64,000 bases of DNA, taken from the NCBI GenBank assembly GCA_963665785.1, contig OY762456.1:1178001-1242000 (forward strand), in the 5' to 3' direction. The DNA comes from UBA7455 sp026713185. Lineage in GTDB: Bacteria > Pseudomonadota > Gammaproteobacteria > Pseudomonadales > Azotimanducaceae. The notes beneath the pieces are model-generated. The model had not been told where the DNA came from. It worked only from the letters and a program-made list of their open reading frames with translations, and ran no database searches. Positions 52,592 to 62,285 of the stretch are shown here, piece after piece (within the stretch, counting starts at the first letter, position 1; each line of letters begins with the position of its first letter). Made by a program: the position numbers and the translations under genes.

Positions 52592-54144
52592 AGTTGTTGT
52601 TCGTGGCGAAGCTCTATCCAGACACAGACTGCCATCCCCAATAGAACAAAGGCAAACGGGAAGCCGGTTGCGAGCGAGGCTGCCTGTAACGCAACCAGAC
52701 CTCCGCCCAGTAGCAACGCGGTGGCGACCAACCCCTCTAGAATACACCAGAAAACACGTTGAGATACTGGTGAATCATCCTTGCTGCCAGCTGCAAAGGT
52801 GGCAATGATCAGCGAGCCGGAATCAGATGAGGTAACGAAAAAAATGATTGTCAGAATCATGGCGAATGATGAAAGCAGCAACGTCAACGGAAGTTGATCG
52901 AACATTTTGAACAGTGCAAATTCAAGATTGAAAGCAACAACGTTCTCCGTCACGCCGGTATAGCCGTCAGTGATGTACTGGTGTAGCGCAGTGCCCCCAA
53001 AGGCGCTAAACCACAGCAAACATAGAACCGTTGGTAAGAGCAGTACAAAGATTATAAATTCGCGAATCGTCCGACCCTTTGAAACTCGAGCGATGAATGT
53101 ACCAACGAAAGGCGCCCAGGATATCCACCACGCCCAGTAAAACGTGGTCCAGTCATGCAGAAAGCTGGAATCCGTACGTCCTACCCAGTTGCTCAGTGGC
53201 ACAATCCTCATGAAATAGTCACCCAGTCCTGCAAAGACACTGTGGATAATGTAAAACGTCGGGCCGAATACTATAACCGCCAACAGCAATATGAACGCGA
53301 GAATCATGTTGAACTGACTGAGACGCTTGATACCGACATTAATACCTGTCAGTACCGATATCATAGCGATAATGGTAATCACGGCAATCAACACCAGCAT
53401 GGTGAAGTTGTTCGCAGGTACATCAAACAGATAGTTGAGCCCGGAGGTGACCTGTTGAACACCCAATCCGAGGGAGGTTGCAAGTCCAAACATTCCTGCG
53501 AATATGGCGAATGTATCAATGATGTGTCCAGGCCAGCCCCAGATGCGGTCACCTAACAGTGGATAGAACACTGAACGTATTGTGAGAGGCAGTCCCCGAT
53601 TATAAGCGAAGAAAGCGAGAGAAAGTCCCACGATGCTGTAAATTGCCCAACCGTGCAGACCCCAGTGAAAGACCGATGCTGCTATACCGGCGGTTGCGGC
53701 CTCTGCTGTTTCGGGGGTAATGCTGAATGGAGGGGCATAGAAGTAATAGACCGGCTCGGCAACCCCGAAAAACAGCAGACCAATGCCCACACCTGCTGCG
53801 AAGAGCATGGAAAGCCAGGTCAGGTTGGAGTACTCAGGTATTGCATCGGCCCCACCGAGCCGTATCTTGCCGAGAGAAGAGAATGCCACTAACAGGCAAA
53901 ACAGGAGGGCAAGATTAGCAGTGATCATGAAAAACCAATCCAGGTTCGTCGTGAGCCAGATGCGGGTGTCACCAAAAACTCTTGTCGCATCCTCCAGAAA
54001 GAGTAGAGAACCAACGACAAAGGCCACAATGACAATACTGGACATCACGAATACTGGCGTCAGGTAGAAATCCAGACCAAAATATCTCTGGTAGTCTCTA
54101 TAATCCGGCAGTTGCGGTTGTATCCATTCCTGGCTTATTTTCAA
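52588..54144 (-). CDS. BCCT-family betaine/carnitine/choline-type transporter
   Basis: This 518-aa membrane protein has the BCCT signature: AAGVGIGLLFFGVAEP, HWGLHGWAIYSIVGLSLAFFAYN, GLATSLGLGVQQV and WAWWISWAPFVGTFIARVSKGR (tryptophan-rich TM8), with 12 segments. It imports quaternary ammonium or related zwitterions with Na+ or H+. It overlaps the SDR stop by 4 bp in a tail-to-tail arrangement. Confidence 0.92.
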   Translation of the reverse strand: MKISQEWIQPQLPDYRDYQRYFGLDFYLTPVFVMSSIVIVAFVVGSLLFLEDATRVFGDTRIWLTTNLDWFFMITANLALLFCLLVAFSSLGKIRLGGADAIPEYSNLTWLSMLFAAGVGIGLLFFGVAEPVYYFYAPPFSITPETAEAATAGIAASVFHWGLHGWAIYSIVGLSLAFFAYNRGLPLTIRSVFYPLLGDRIWGWPGHIIDTFAIFAGMFGLATSLGLGVQQVTSGLNYLFDVPANNFTMLVLIAVITIIAMISVLTGINVGIKRLSQFNMILAFILLLAVIVFGPTFYIIHSVFAGLGDYFMRIVPLSNWVGRTDSSFLHDWTTFYWAWWISWAPFVGTFIARVSKGRTIREFIIFVLLLPTVLCLLWFSAFGGTALHQYITDGYTGVTENVVAFNLEFALFKMFDQLPLTLLLSSFAMILTIIFFVTSSDSGSLIIATFAAGSKDDSPVSQRVFWCILEGLVATALLLGGGLVALQAASLATGFPFAFVLLGMAVCVWIELRHEQQL

Positions 54145-54238
54145 AATTCTCCTTCCAGCGAGACAGACGCTCCTTCCAGCGTGACTGACTCAATAGTCCG
54201 TTACTGCAAGCATAGACGTTTGAAAATATTTACTGAAG

Positions 54239-55552
54239 TTAAAATTTGTCTGACAATACAATGTGTGGGCTTTTTTCTGTACCCTGTGCTGATTTTGGTT
54301 CTACAAATCGCTTATAAATGATCATGACGATGATCGCTTCCAGGAAAACGCCAAGCAGCAGGATGGATGACCCCGTCAGGTAATTCAGATGACCCAGCAC
54401 ATAAAATACCTGTGCGAACAGATAGATTCCCAGTACACGGGCAATACCACCCATAGCCATACCAGTCGTCTTGCGCCTTATCATTAACAGGCCGTGATAA
54501 TAATTCCGCCACAGAATCAATCCCGGAAGAATACACATAATGAGGAGTACTTCTCTGGAGTAGGCCAGCAGATTTCCTGTGATACCAATCAGATTTGACA
54601 GTAAAAATGTGCTCAGGGGTGTTGCCGCTATCAACAACATAATCACTGTGATACCTGCACCAACCAGTACCATAAACAGTCGTTTTTCTTTTAGACGTGA
54701 ATCGCCAAAGGTGACAAAAAAATGTCGAAACTGGTTGGCAGTCATCTGAAACAGTGATGACACGTCAAAACCGACACGCATGGCAGCGATGCTGACGATT
54801 GCTTCTGGTGTGCGTGCAATCAACGCGTAGAGCACTGGTCTGCTGATCGCAAACATCAGACCCGTCATCGAGACCGGGATAAAGAATCGAAGCAGTTCGC
54901 CGAAGTGTAAATCCTGATGATCCTGTTTAACCGGCAGGTGATAATCCCTGAAGATTACCACTGCAAGTAATACGAAATGGACCAGGGACGCCACAATCTG
55001 TGAACCTGCGAGTACATAAGGGGCGGAAAAACCTGCGTTGAAGCCAATCACCAGGCTGGCAATGATGGTCGACAGATATACTGCATTGAGAATAGATACC
55101 CGGCCAGTCATCCGACTTTGCACCAGCAAACCCATTTGAAACTGACGTAGGCCGTCGATAATAATCAACGGCACAAAGAGCTTCATGTATACGACAACAC
55201 GGCTGACGATGTCAGCATCAACAGCATAGACCTTCGCGATTAACACCGGCCCGACAGGTGTGAATGCGAGAATCGATAAAATGATCCCCAGGAGCGTGGA
55301 AATCAGCACCACAAACTGGAGCGTTGTAATGAGCCCATGCCTTGATCGAGCGTAGACATTGGACATTTGAGAGAGAAAATTGACACCGGCATGGAGCAAA
55401 CTGAAGATACTGCTGGCAATAGCAAAAATGGCGAGTTCGGTGACTGCCGCCGGGTACCTTGCGAGCACGCCGTTTTGAAATTGCGTGCCAAGCACCATGA
55501 CGATGCCAGTCAGTGCCAGAGGCCAGAAAAAACGCCAGTATTCGCGTAGCAA
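54239..55552 (-). CDS. MOP-superfamily flippase-like membrane protein
   Basis: This 437-aa polytopic protein has about 12 membrane segments, in two related halves of six (first half ending near 200, second beginning FGELLRFFIPVSMTGLMFAI). This matches the MOP/MATE and oligosaccharide-flippase fold. The N-terminus (WRFFWPLALTGIVMVLGTQFQNGVL) fits Wzx-like or ANKH-like families. No glycosyltransferases are next to it, so lipid-linked sugar export cannot be claimed. The cargo is unknown. Confidence 0.7.
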   Translation of the reverse strand: MLREYWRFFWPLALTGIVMVLGTQFQNGVLARYPAAVTELAIFAIASSIFSLLHAGVNFLSQMSNVYARSRHGLITTLQFVVLISTLLGIILSILAFTPVGPVLIAKVYAVDADIVSRVVVYMKLFVPLIIIDGLRQFQMGLLVQSRMTGRVSILNAVYLSTIIASLVIGFNAGFSAPYVLAGSQIVASLVHFVLLAVVIFRDYHLPVKQDHQDLHFGELLRFFIPVSMTGLMFAISRPVLYALIARTPEAIVSIAAMRVGFDVSSLFQMTANQFRHFFVTFGDSRLKEKRLFMVLVGAGITVIMLLIAATPLSTFLLSNLIGITGNLLAYSREVLLIMCILPGLILWRNYYHGLLMIRRKTTGMAMGGIARVLGIYLFAQVFYVLGHLNYLTGSSILLLGVFLEAIIVMIIYKRFVEPKSAQGTEKSPHIVLSDKF

Positions 55553-55666
55553 ATCCAGTTCCTTGTCAATCTCTTAAGGCAGAACTTTTTGGATGCAAAG
55601 GGTACCTTGAAGTGGGGGAGGTCGCTGCGCCACCATATGCAGTGCCGGGGGATTGCGGAGTTGTAT

Positions 55667-56299
55667 TCATACTGTCGTTATTTCTGCAGTGTCGTCCGCC
55701 CGCAGACAGGCCTGAAACGCGGGACGTGACTGCAGTCGTTGCCAGTAAGCTGACATGTCGTGTGGCAGTGGCTCATCCAGCATTCTAATGGCGAGCATGA
55801 CGGTATAACCGAGAATGATGTCTGCCGCTGTGAATGTTTCTCCGAGGATAAATTCGCTTCCTTCCAGAGCCTGATTGACCGCGTTGACGCAAAGTCCGGC
55901 ACGACGTTTCATCTCGGGAATGGCGCCAGGTAACTCTGCTTCGTCGGGGAATTCCCGTCGATGGTTGGCGATTTCACCCAGGGGTCGGGCGAAGGTCGCC
56001 TCGGCGAACCAGCTCCACTGTAGATACAGTGCATGTTTTATAGTACCTGGCGGGGGTTGCAATCGGCCGTTTCCGTACCGGTCGACCAGATACTGGACCA
56101 TGGCGCCTGATTCCCACATGGTCAGGTCACCGTCTGTCAGTATTGGCAGTTTGCCCACTGGACTGATTCGTCGCCATTCGGAACTGGCTCTGTAAGCTGG
56201 TGAGTAATCCACCGGAACCACCTCATAATCCAGTCCAAGTTCCTCTGCGGCCCAAATTACCCTGAAACCGCGAGTACCTTTGACATGATAGATTTTCAA
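55667..56299 (-). CDS. Glutathione S-transferase
   Basis: This 210-aa GST has an N-terminal thioredoxin-like domain with SPVGKLPILTDG and WESGAMVQYLVDRYG (the conserved Glu-Ser glutathione-binding pair), then a helical domain with FILGETFTAADIILGYTV. It is a detoxification-type or catabolic GST; the catalytic hydroxyl near the N-terminus (TRGFR) resembles Ser/Thr-type bacterial GSTs. It has no operon partner. Confidence 0.9.
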   Translation of the reverse strand: MKIYHVKGTRGFRVIWAAEELGLDYEVVPVDYSPAYRASSEWRRISPVGKLPILTDGDLTMWESGAMVQYLVDRYGNGRLQPPPGTIKHALYLQWSWFAEATFARPLGEIANHRREFPDEAELPGAIPEMKRRAGLCVNAVNQALEGSEFILGETFTAADIILGYTVMLAIRMLDEPLPHDMSAYWQRLQSRPAFQACLRADDTAEITTV

Positions 56300-56318
56300 T
56301 ATATTGACCTCTAATCGC

Positions 56319-56415
56319 TTTTCGGGGGACAGTTTACTTAATTCAGGGGGCTATTCGCTATTCGGGTCAGTTTACTAAATTCCTTTTCGGGAGACAGTCT
56401 ACTTGATTCAGGGTG
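56319..56415. repeat. Direct repeats TTTTCGGG(G/A)GACAGT(T/C)TACTT
   Basis: Two ~32-bp copies (56319-56351 and 56383-56415), with a related piece between them (GGGTCAGTTTACTAAATT), lie just upstream of the GST gene and just before IS debris. They are a third, distinct dispersed repeat type for this window. Confidence 0.7.
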
Positions 56416-56561
56416 TCGCAGATGGTTTTGGGGCATTCATTTGCTTCAACGTCTGCGCGTCTCTCCGGTTGCAGCTGCCGGCGGACATGAATATACAAGC
56501 GGACGCGCAAACCTATACCCTGAAATTGACCAGCCAGCTGGACCGGCACAATATTCAATTC

Positions 56562-56670
56562 TCATCTTACTGCAGTATCGACACAGCCACTCGCTTTGAG
56601 TTCCGCCATTGTGCGGTCTCCCTTCAAGGCTGCCAGTGCAAACCTGGCTTTGAACGTTGACGAATTGGGA
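56562..56670 (-). pseudogene. IS3-type OrfA N-terminal remnant
   Basis: The minus strand reads STFKARFALAALKGDRTMAELKAS, the opening helix-turn-helix of IS3-family OrfA proteins (consensus FKAKVALEALKGEKTIAELA), then runs to a stop. No further transposase sequence remains. Confidence 0.55.
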
Positions 56671-56691
56671 ATTTGCTTATACAACTGATTT

Positions 56692-56832
56692 ACTGGTCCA
56701 GTTATTGGGGCCCACTTCAGTGTCCAGATGAAGTACCACGACGCCACCTTTAGTGAAAAAGCAAAGATCCTCGATGGGTTTATCGCAGCCACTGATTATG
56801 AATCGTCAATATGCGACTCGGCTTCTACATGA
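56692..56832 (+). pseudogene. Integrase-type transposase N-terminal remnant
   Basis: The plus strand reads MKYHDATFSEKAKILDGFIAATDYE then stops. It parallels the start of DDE integrase-type transposases (AKILDEFVATTGYxRKYA). It lies next to the IS3 remnant; 56300-57139 holds only such debris and repeats, no intact gene. Confidence 0.5.
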
Positions 56833-57139
56833 CTTAGAAACACCATGTTTAGTGGGATATTCGGGATTCTGATTGAAAATCTTACCCGCAGGTGCTTGTT
56901 TCAAATGTACAAATGCGTCACTGACGATTGACCATTTCACCGTGGTATCATTCTGACGTGAAGACAAGTGTTTGGAAGAATGCGATGGCGAAGTTCAATG
57001 TGTGGCAAGTGAACGATAATGTGGTTCGGCATCCACGACGGCACACTGTGGGTAATAAACGTTCTCTGGCAGGTGAGGTACGGTACATACATAACAGTGT
57101 GTGCAAGAAAGATGTGCAGGTAAAACGGACACTGTAACC

Positions 57140-59917
57140 ATGCGCCTTTCATGGAATGAAATTCGCACCCGCGCTTCTGTTTTTGCCACAGACTGGCAAG
57201 ACGCTGCCTACGAGAAGGGAGAGACGCAAAGTTTCTATAATGAATTCTTTGAGGTGTTTGGGGTAAAGCGCCGTACCGTTGCCCGTTACGAAGAACATGT
57301 GGCAAAGCTGGACAACCGGTCGGGATTTATCGACCTGTTCTGGCCGAGTGTCCTGATAGTAGAGCAGAAGAGCGCCGGGCGCGATCTCGGCAAAGCCTAC
57401 GATCAGGCCGGGAAATATTTTGATGCTCTCCCGGAACGAGACCGTCCCCGCTACATCCTGGTGAGTGACTTTCAGACTTTCGAGCTGCACGATCTTGACG
57501 AGCGCAGGAAGGTTGCATTCGCCCTTGAAGATCTGCCAGATCATGTGGAGCACTTCGGTTTCATCCTCGGTATACAGCGACGAACCTTCCGCGACCAGGA
57601 CCCGGCCAATATCAAGGCTGCCGAATTGGTCGGGCGGCTGCACGATGCCCTCGACGAGGCGGGTTACCGTGGTCATGATCTTGAATGTTTCCTGGTTCGA
57701 ACTGTGTTTTGCCTGTTCGCCGATGACACTGGCATCTTCGAGCCGCGCGACATCTTCCTCGATTTCATCGAGACGCGCACCAGTGTAGACGGTGCCGATC
57801 TCGGACCTTTGTTATCGCAACTGTTCCAGGTACTGGATACGCCGGAGGTTGACCGCACTGCAACGTTAGACGAAGACCTTGTACGCTTCCCTTATATCAA
57901 TGGCGACCTGTTCAACGGGCCTTTGCGTATCCCGGCTTTCAACACGACCATGCGAGATGCCCTGCTCGACGCCTGCCGCTTTGACTGGACGAATATCTCA
58001 CCGGCGATTTTCGGCGCACTATTCCAGTCGGTGATGGACCCGGACGACCGCCGTGCCCAAGGTGCACACTACACCACAGAGAAGAACATCCTGAAGGTGA
58101 TCGAGCCTCTGTTCATGGACGATCTGCGGGCTGAATTCGTGCGGCTTAAAAACCGTAAGGATAGTCGTCGTCTTGCTGAGCTTCGTCGCTTTCGGCAGAG
58201 GATAGGGGATATGCGTTTCTTCGACCCTGCTTGTGGCTGCGGCAACTTCCTTATCATCGCCTACCGGGAGTTGCGCACGCTTGAAATCGATGTGCTGAAG
58301 GAATTGAATCCTCACGGTCAACAGGATCTGATTCCAGATATATTATCGCTGATTACTGTGGATCAGTTTTACGGCATTGAACTTGGTGAATTCCCAGCCC
58401 GCATCGCAGAAACCGCAATGTGGATGATGGACCACATCATGAATAATCGACTCAGCCTGGAGTTTGGTCAGATTTATGTACGCATCCCTTTGCGAACGTC
58501 ACCGCACATCATGCACGGGGACGCACTGGAAACCGAATGGTCGGAATTGTTGCCACCAGAAGAGTGCTCCTTCGTGTTCGGCAATCCGCCCTTCGTGGGT
58601 GCAAAGTTCCAGACAGAGGTGCAGCGCGCCCAGGTGCGAAGGATTGCCGCGCTCGGAAAGACCGGTGGCACGCTTGACTATGTGACCGCATGGTTGATAA
58701 AGGCAGGGGAGTATGTCAAGTCAAGCAAAGCTCGGATCGGTTTTGTTTCGACCAATTCAATCAGCCAAGGCGAGCAGGTGGCGCAACTTTGGCCGATTCT
58801 GTTTGACCGCTGCAAGCTGGAAATTGCCTTCGCTCACCGCACTTTCGCCTGGGGGTCCGACGTACGCGGAAAAGCGCATGTACATGTCGTGATTATCGGC
58901 CTCGACAGGAATGAGAATATGAGAGCAGACAAACGCCTGTTCAGCTATCCAGATATCAATGGCGAGTCGGAAGAAAGCCATCATGCCAATCTGTCGCCCT
59001 ACCTGTTCGACGCAGGTGGGCTTGCTAACCCCCATCTCACAGTGCAAGAGGAAAACAGGCCGATCAACGGAATGAGGAAGTTGGCAAGTGGGTCGCAACC
59101 AATTGACGATGGTTGCTACATTTTCAATGCGAATAGACGGAAGGAATTCCTGGAAACCGAGCCGGACGCCGGGCCTTTCTTACGGCCTTATGTAGGTGCT
59201 CGTGAATACCTGCAAGGCCGTGAACGCTGGATTTTGGCTTTACAAGAAGCGCCCCCTAAAGCGCTGAAAGAACTGCCAAAGGTAAGGGAACTCATATCGA
59301 CGGTGCGCGATTATCGATTGAAGAGCAAACGGAAAAGCACCTTGGCAATTGCCAACTTTCCGACACGATACAATGTCGAAGTTCTCCCTACCACGCCGTT
59401 TCTGGTCATTCCAGAAGTCAGCTCGGAGCGCCGGGAATATGTTCCCATAGGCTGGTTGGAGCCACCGGTAATCCCGAGCAACCTCGTTCGCATACTGGAA
59501 AATGCCACCTTAATGGACTTCGCGCTACTGACTTCTGCTATGCACATGGCCTGGTTGCGACATGTTGGTGGTCGGCTAAAGAGCGATTACCGTTATTCCA
59601 TCGGCCTCGTCTACAATACCTTTCCAACTCCACAAGAAGACGCTGACATGTCGAATATGGAGGCGCTGGCGCAAGACGTACTTGATGCCCGGGCCGCACA
59701 TCCTGATGCGACATTGGCCGATCTCTATGATCCCGACATCATGCCGCCAAACCTGCGCCAAGCGCATAGGCGCCTTGACCGTGCGGTGGACAGGCTATAC
59801 AGCCGCAAAGGATTCACCTCCGAGCGTGAGCGCATAGAATGTCTGTTCATGCTCTATGATAAAATGCGCTCACCACTGGGGGTTGGAATCAAAGGGAAGA
59901 CAAGGCGCAGGAAGTGA
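57140..59917 (+). CDS. MmeI-like single-chain restriction-modification enzyme (type IIL/IIG)
   Basis: The 925-aa protein (ATG 57140) joins nuclease, methyltransferase and target recognition in one chain. An N-terminal PD-(D/E)xK site lies at D65...E75-Q-K77 (IDLFWPSVLIVEQKSAG). A helical connector is followed by the SAM motif FFDPACGCGNFL, the catalytic FGNPPFVGAKFQ and a C-terminal specificity region from about 620. All parts look intact. Such enzymes methylate one strand of an asymmetric site and cut ~20 bp away if it is unmodified. No separate methyltransferase or specificity gene is needed. It is convergent with the TIGR04255/HNH operon, suggesting a defence cluster. Confidence 0.9.
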   Translation: MRLSWNEIRTRASVFATDWQDAAYEKGETQSFYNEFFEVFGVKRRTVARYEEHVAKLDNRSGFIDLFWPSVLIVEQKSAGRDLGKAYDQAGKYFDALPERDRPRYILVSDFQTFELHDLDERRKVAFALEDLPDHVEHFGFILGIQRRTFRDQDPANIKAAELVGRLHDALDEAGYRGHDLECFLVRTVFCLFADDTGIFEPRDIFLDFIETRTSVDGADLGPLLSQLFQVLDTPEVDRTATLDEDLVRFPYINGDLFNGPLRIPAFNTTMRDALLDACRFDWTNISPAIFGALFQSVMDPDDRRAQGAHYTTEKNILKVIEPLFMDDLRAEFVRLKNRKDSRRLAELRRFRQRIGDMRFFDPACGCGNFLIIAYRELRTLEIDVLKELNPHGQQDLIPDILSLITVDQFYGIELGEFPARIAETAMWMMDHIMNNRLSLEFGQIYVRIPLRTSPHIMHGDALETEWSELLPPEECSFVFGNPPFVGAKFQTEVQRAQVRRIAALGKTGGTLDYVTAWLIKAGEYVKSSKARIGFVSTNSISQGEQVAQLWPILFDRCKLEIAFAHRTFAWGSDVRGKAHVHVVIIGLDRNENMRADKRLFSYPDINGESEESHHANLSPYLFDAGGLANPHLTVQEENRPINGMRKLASGSQPIDDGCYIFNANRRKEFLETEPDAGPFLRPYVGAREYLQGRERWILALQEAPPKALKELPKVRELISTVRDYRLKSKRKSTLAIANFPTRYNVEVLPTTPFLVIPEVSSERREYVPIGWLEPPVIPSNLVRILENATLMDFALLTSAMHMAWLRHVGGRLKSDYRYSIGLVYNTFPTPQEDADMSNMEALAQDVLDARAAHPDATLADLYDPDIMPPNLRQAHRRLDRAVDRLYSRKGFTSERERIECLFMLYDKMRSPLGVGIKGKTRRRK

Positions 59918-60021
59918 AGACAGGTTTGATGGGCAGGCCTTATTATTGTGCGGCCAATGGATAATGTTGGCTGAAATGGTTCAGTTTCACAATTTGATTC
60001 ACAAGTGCGATGACTCCTCAC

Positions 60022-60666
60022 CTACACCTTTAGCACAATCCGTATTGTCTCTTCACTGTAGTGTGTAAGTTTTGAAAGCATTTTCACAGCACGACTAATC
60101 CAATCTTGCTCTGTATCGCTCTTGGTTCCTTTCAAAGAAATGACCCTTTCGATAAGCAACAAAGTATGTTCAATAACGTCTCCCCTATACGAGACAGCTT
60201 CGGCGTTATTCAGCCGGAGAAGCTCTATATTGAGTCTCCCTTGTGAACTACGCTCCTCAACTAATTCACTTTCAAATACAAGATGTTGTGACATAACGTG
60301 ATCACAAGGATTAAGTACTTGTTTCGACTGTTCAGCACTCCAGTATTTTCCCTTGAATCGATTGCATGAAGCGCATGCATAAAATAGATTGGAGTACACA
60401 TTGACAAGATCAGAAAACATTAACTTCGGTTTGTAGTGCTCTACATGGAATGAACCTGAATCTTGACCGCTATCAGCTTTACGACAGTAGACGCAACGCC
60501 CACTGAATTCATCTTTTAGATACGGCTTGTAATTTCGGTAGTTCGCATAAACCGGAGGGGTCTCGGTGCGTTGATGCTTTTTTGTAGGATACCAAAATGG
60601 GGGTATCTTCTTGTAGGCTTTCCCTGCCTTACTCAGCTTTCTCTCCTGACATGTCGGAAAGTTCAT
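60022..60666 (-). CDS. HNH endonuclease (PtuB-like)
   Basis: This 214-aa protein has a complete HNH nuclease core: zinc knuckles C58-V-Y-C61 and C98-A-S-C101, catalytic HVEH (74-77) and Asn93 in SNLFYAC. The order (CxYC, HVEHYKPK, NLFYACxxCNxxKG) is that of HNH proteins such as PtuB of Septu. The usual PtuA ATPase partner is absent; instead two upstream genes overlap. The chosen ATG (60666) gives a 38-bp overlap with the middle gene, so a later start is possible. Likely role: DNA- or RNA-cutting effector. Confidence 0.82.
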   Translation of the reverse strand: MNFPTCQERKLSKAGKAYKKIPPFWYPTKKHQRTETPPVYANYRNYKPYLKDEFSGRCVYCRKADSGQDSGSFHVEHYKPKLMFSDLVNVYSNLFYACASCNRFKGKYWSAEQSKQVLNPCDHVMSQHLVFESELVEERSSQGRLNIELLRLNNAEAVSYRGDVIEHTLLLIERVISLKGTKSDTEQDWISRAVKMLSKLTHYSEETIRIVLKV

Positions 60667-61159
60667 TAATGAGGGTTTTTGCTTCGTCGAGTAACCCCCA
60701 ATCTTCGGTAGAGTATCTTGGATATCTCAGATCCATTTTTTGATTAATCATCTCAAGTCGAGCATTATCTTCTTTGCTAAGAATCACCCTTTCTGAAGCA
60801 TACTTCATAGCCAGGAGTATTACTCTATCATTCGATTCTTCATCGACATCATCTGCGTCAAAATCAAATTGAGGAAGAGATAGGTTGGCGAAGGATGAAC
60901 CACTCGGTTCTTCTTCGTTCTTACCCCAATCCATCGCGGTTTGGTGATAAAGAAGCTCCGGTAAATGCTCTTTTAACGAACTCGCCTCAGATATTGTTCT
61001 GTCACTTGGTTTCTGACTATTCCAGAGGTTAATCCACACCTCGAAAACTTCTCTGTTCTTCTGCGTCTCGGAAAGGAATGGAGTGACTGTCTGCAGTCCT
61101 GTATCTTTCTCTCCGCTAGATATAAACGGTTCTGCGTTGCTATGTGCTGGCAGTGCCAT
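60629..61159 (-). CDS. Unknown middle protein of the HNH/TIGR04255 operon
   Basis: This 176-aa acidic protein overlaps both neighbours (20 bp with the upstream gene, 38 bp with the HNH gene). I recognise no family. It has a helix NREVFEVWINLWNSQK, an acidic patch FDFDADDVDEESND and a charged C-terminal helix DWGLLDEAKTLINELSDM. No signal or membrane segment is visible. The overlaps argue that it is part of one functional unit, perhaps an adaptor or immunity-like protein for the nuclease. Confidence 0.75.
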   Translation of the reverse strand: MALPAHSNAEPFISSGEKDTGLQTVTPFLSETQKNREVFEVWINLWNSQKPSDRTISEASSLKEHLPELLYHQTAMDWGKNEEEPSGSSFANLSLPQFDFDADDVDEESNDRVILLAMKYASERVILSKEDNARLEMINQKMDLRYPRYSTEDWGLLDEAKTLINELSDMSGEKAE

Positions 61160-61910
61160 TATTTAATGCCTCCTTTGCCTTGACGCCTAATGCCCACCAG
61201 AAGAATGGGAAGTGAACATCATGGAATTCTTTCAGTAGTTCCATGCAGTCTGTCACATCAACATCCTCCTTAAAGTAATCCCAGTCGAGTACAAACCTTC
61301 GCCCTTCATTTGAGGCGGGAGATAATCCATATCGGAAAGTGTAGCCTGCCCCCCCTGTCAATCGACCAGTTAGCTCGTTCTTCATATTGTCTATCGTACC
61401 TATTTCTCCTCCTGCTACAGGACTAACAAGATCGTGGTTAATCCATTCAAGGATATCCCTTCCAGTCCCTTGTATCCCAGCAACCATATTAATGTAGCGT
61501 AAGCCAACCCGAGTAAAGAATGTGGTGTCTACATGGGGTATGGCTCGTTCGATCAAGAACTCAACGTGTGATGAAAAATTTTCAAAAGAATTATATTTAT
61601 TTGTTGATAATGCCAGTTGGGATGTTGAAATATTTATCACTAGGTCTTTCGCCTTTGTGGTAAATTTATATACAGGCGATGGATCAGTTGTTCCGAGCAG
61701 TGTCATCTGCATTTCATTTTCCCGATCATATCTAGGGAAACGTTCTCTTATCGCCTCAGAAATGTCGAGAGGTTCTTTCTCTTTTAATCGCAAGTAGGTT
61801 GGATACCGTAACTCGATAATAACAGTGTCGAGAAAATTTCGGTTAAATACCTTTCGTTCTGCTGCTGGAAAGTTGAAGGGTATATTTTGTTGTTCACCTG
61901 AACTCGGCAT
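61140..61910 (-). CDS. TIGR04255-type protein
   Basis: This 256-aa first gene of the operon resembles the sporadic TIGR04255 family in length and layout: an N-terminal VIIELRYPTYLRLKEKEP, a central SSHVEFLIERAIPHVDTTFFTRVGLRYIN, and a C-terminal VTDCMELLKEFHDVHFPFFWWAL. The role of the family is unknown. The sequence is visibly more AT-rich than neighbouring housekeeping genes, which suggests transfer. It likely senses or binds something for the nuclease encoded two genes later. Confidence 0.72.
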   Translation of the reverse strand: MPSSGEQQNIPFNFPAAERKVFNRNFLDTVIIELRYPTYLRLKEKEPLDISEAIRERFPRYDRENEMQMTLLGTTDPSPVYKFTTKAKDLVINISTSQLALSTNKYNSFENFSSHVEFLIERAIPHVDTTFFTRVGLRYINMVAGIQGTGRDILEWINHDLVSPVAGGEIGTIDNMKNELTGRLTGGAGYTFRYGLSPASNEGRRFVLDWDYFKEDVDVTDCMELLKEFHDVHFPFFWWALGVKAKEALNNGTAST

Positions 61911-62094
61911 TTCTACCTCGCTTCTGTTTACATCGATAATTGACGCTACCTTTAATAGTATCAGTAAGTTTCTCGTTCGTTATAACCTATTGTTTTAACC
62001 GATGAAACAAGGAAGCAAATGGTCATCTTACAGCCCATCGCTTGCATCTGACAAGCAGAACCCAAATCCCAAATCCTTACATAGGCATTTGTCA

Positions 62095-62130
62095 CCTCTC
62101 AAAATGACTGATTTCAGTCATGTTGAGAGG
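62095..62130. repeat. 36-bp near-perfect palindrome
   Basis: CCTCTCAAAATGACTGA is followed two bases later by its complement with one mismatch. No T-run follows on either strand. It lies between the TIGR04255 operon and the IS1380 element and may be that element's outer end. The rest of 61911-62285 shows nothing I can support. Confidence 0.65.
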
Positions 62131-62285
62131 CACCCGTGACTGTCTTTGAGTCAAGGGGATAAAAAATATGCTTTTGACAGCCTGTTTTTTATCGCATGAC
62201 CGCATTTGGCAGCATCGCCCATTTTTCAGGCAAGCGGAACCTTGCACGGTTGTGCCCAGGGGTTATTCGGCGGCTTTTTACCGCG

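Noticed and set aside
62095..62130. Intrinsic terminator
   Set aside because: The hairpin has no T-run on either strand, so it is listed only as a palindrome.
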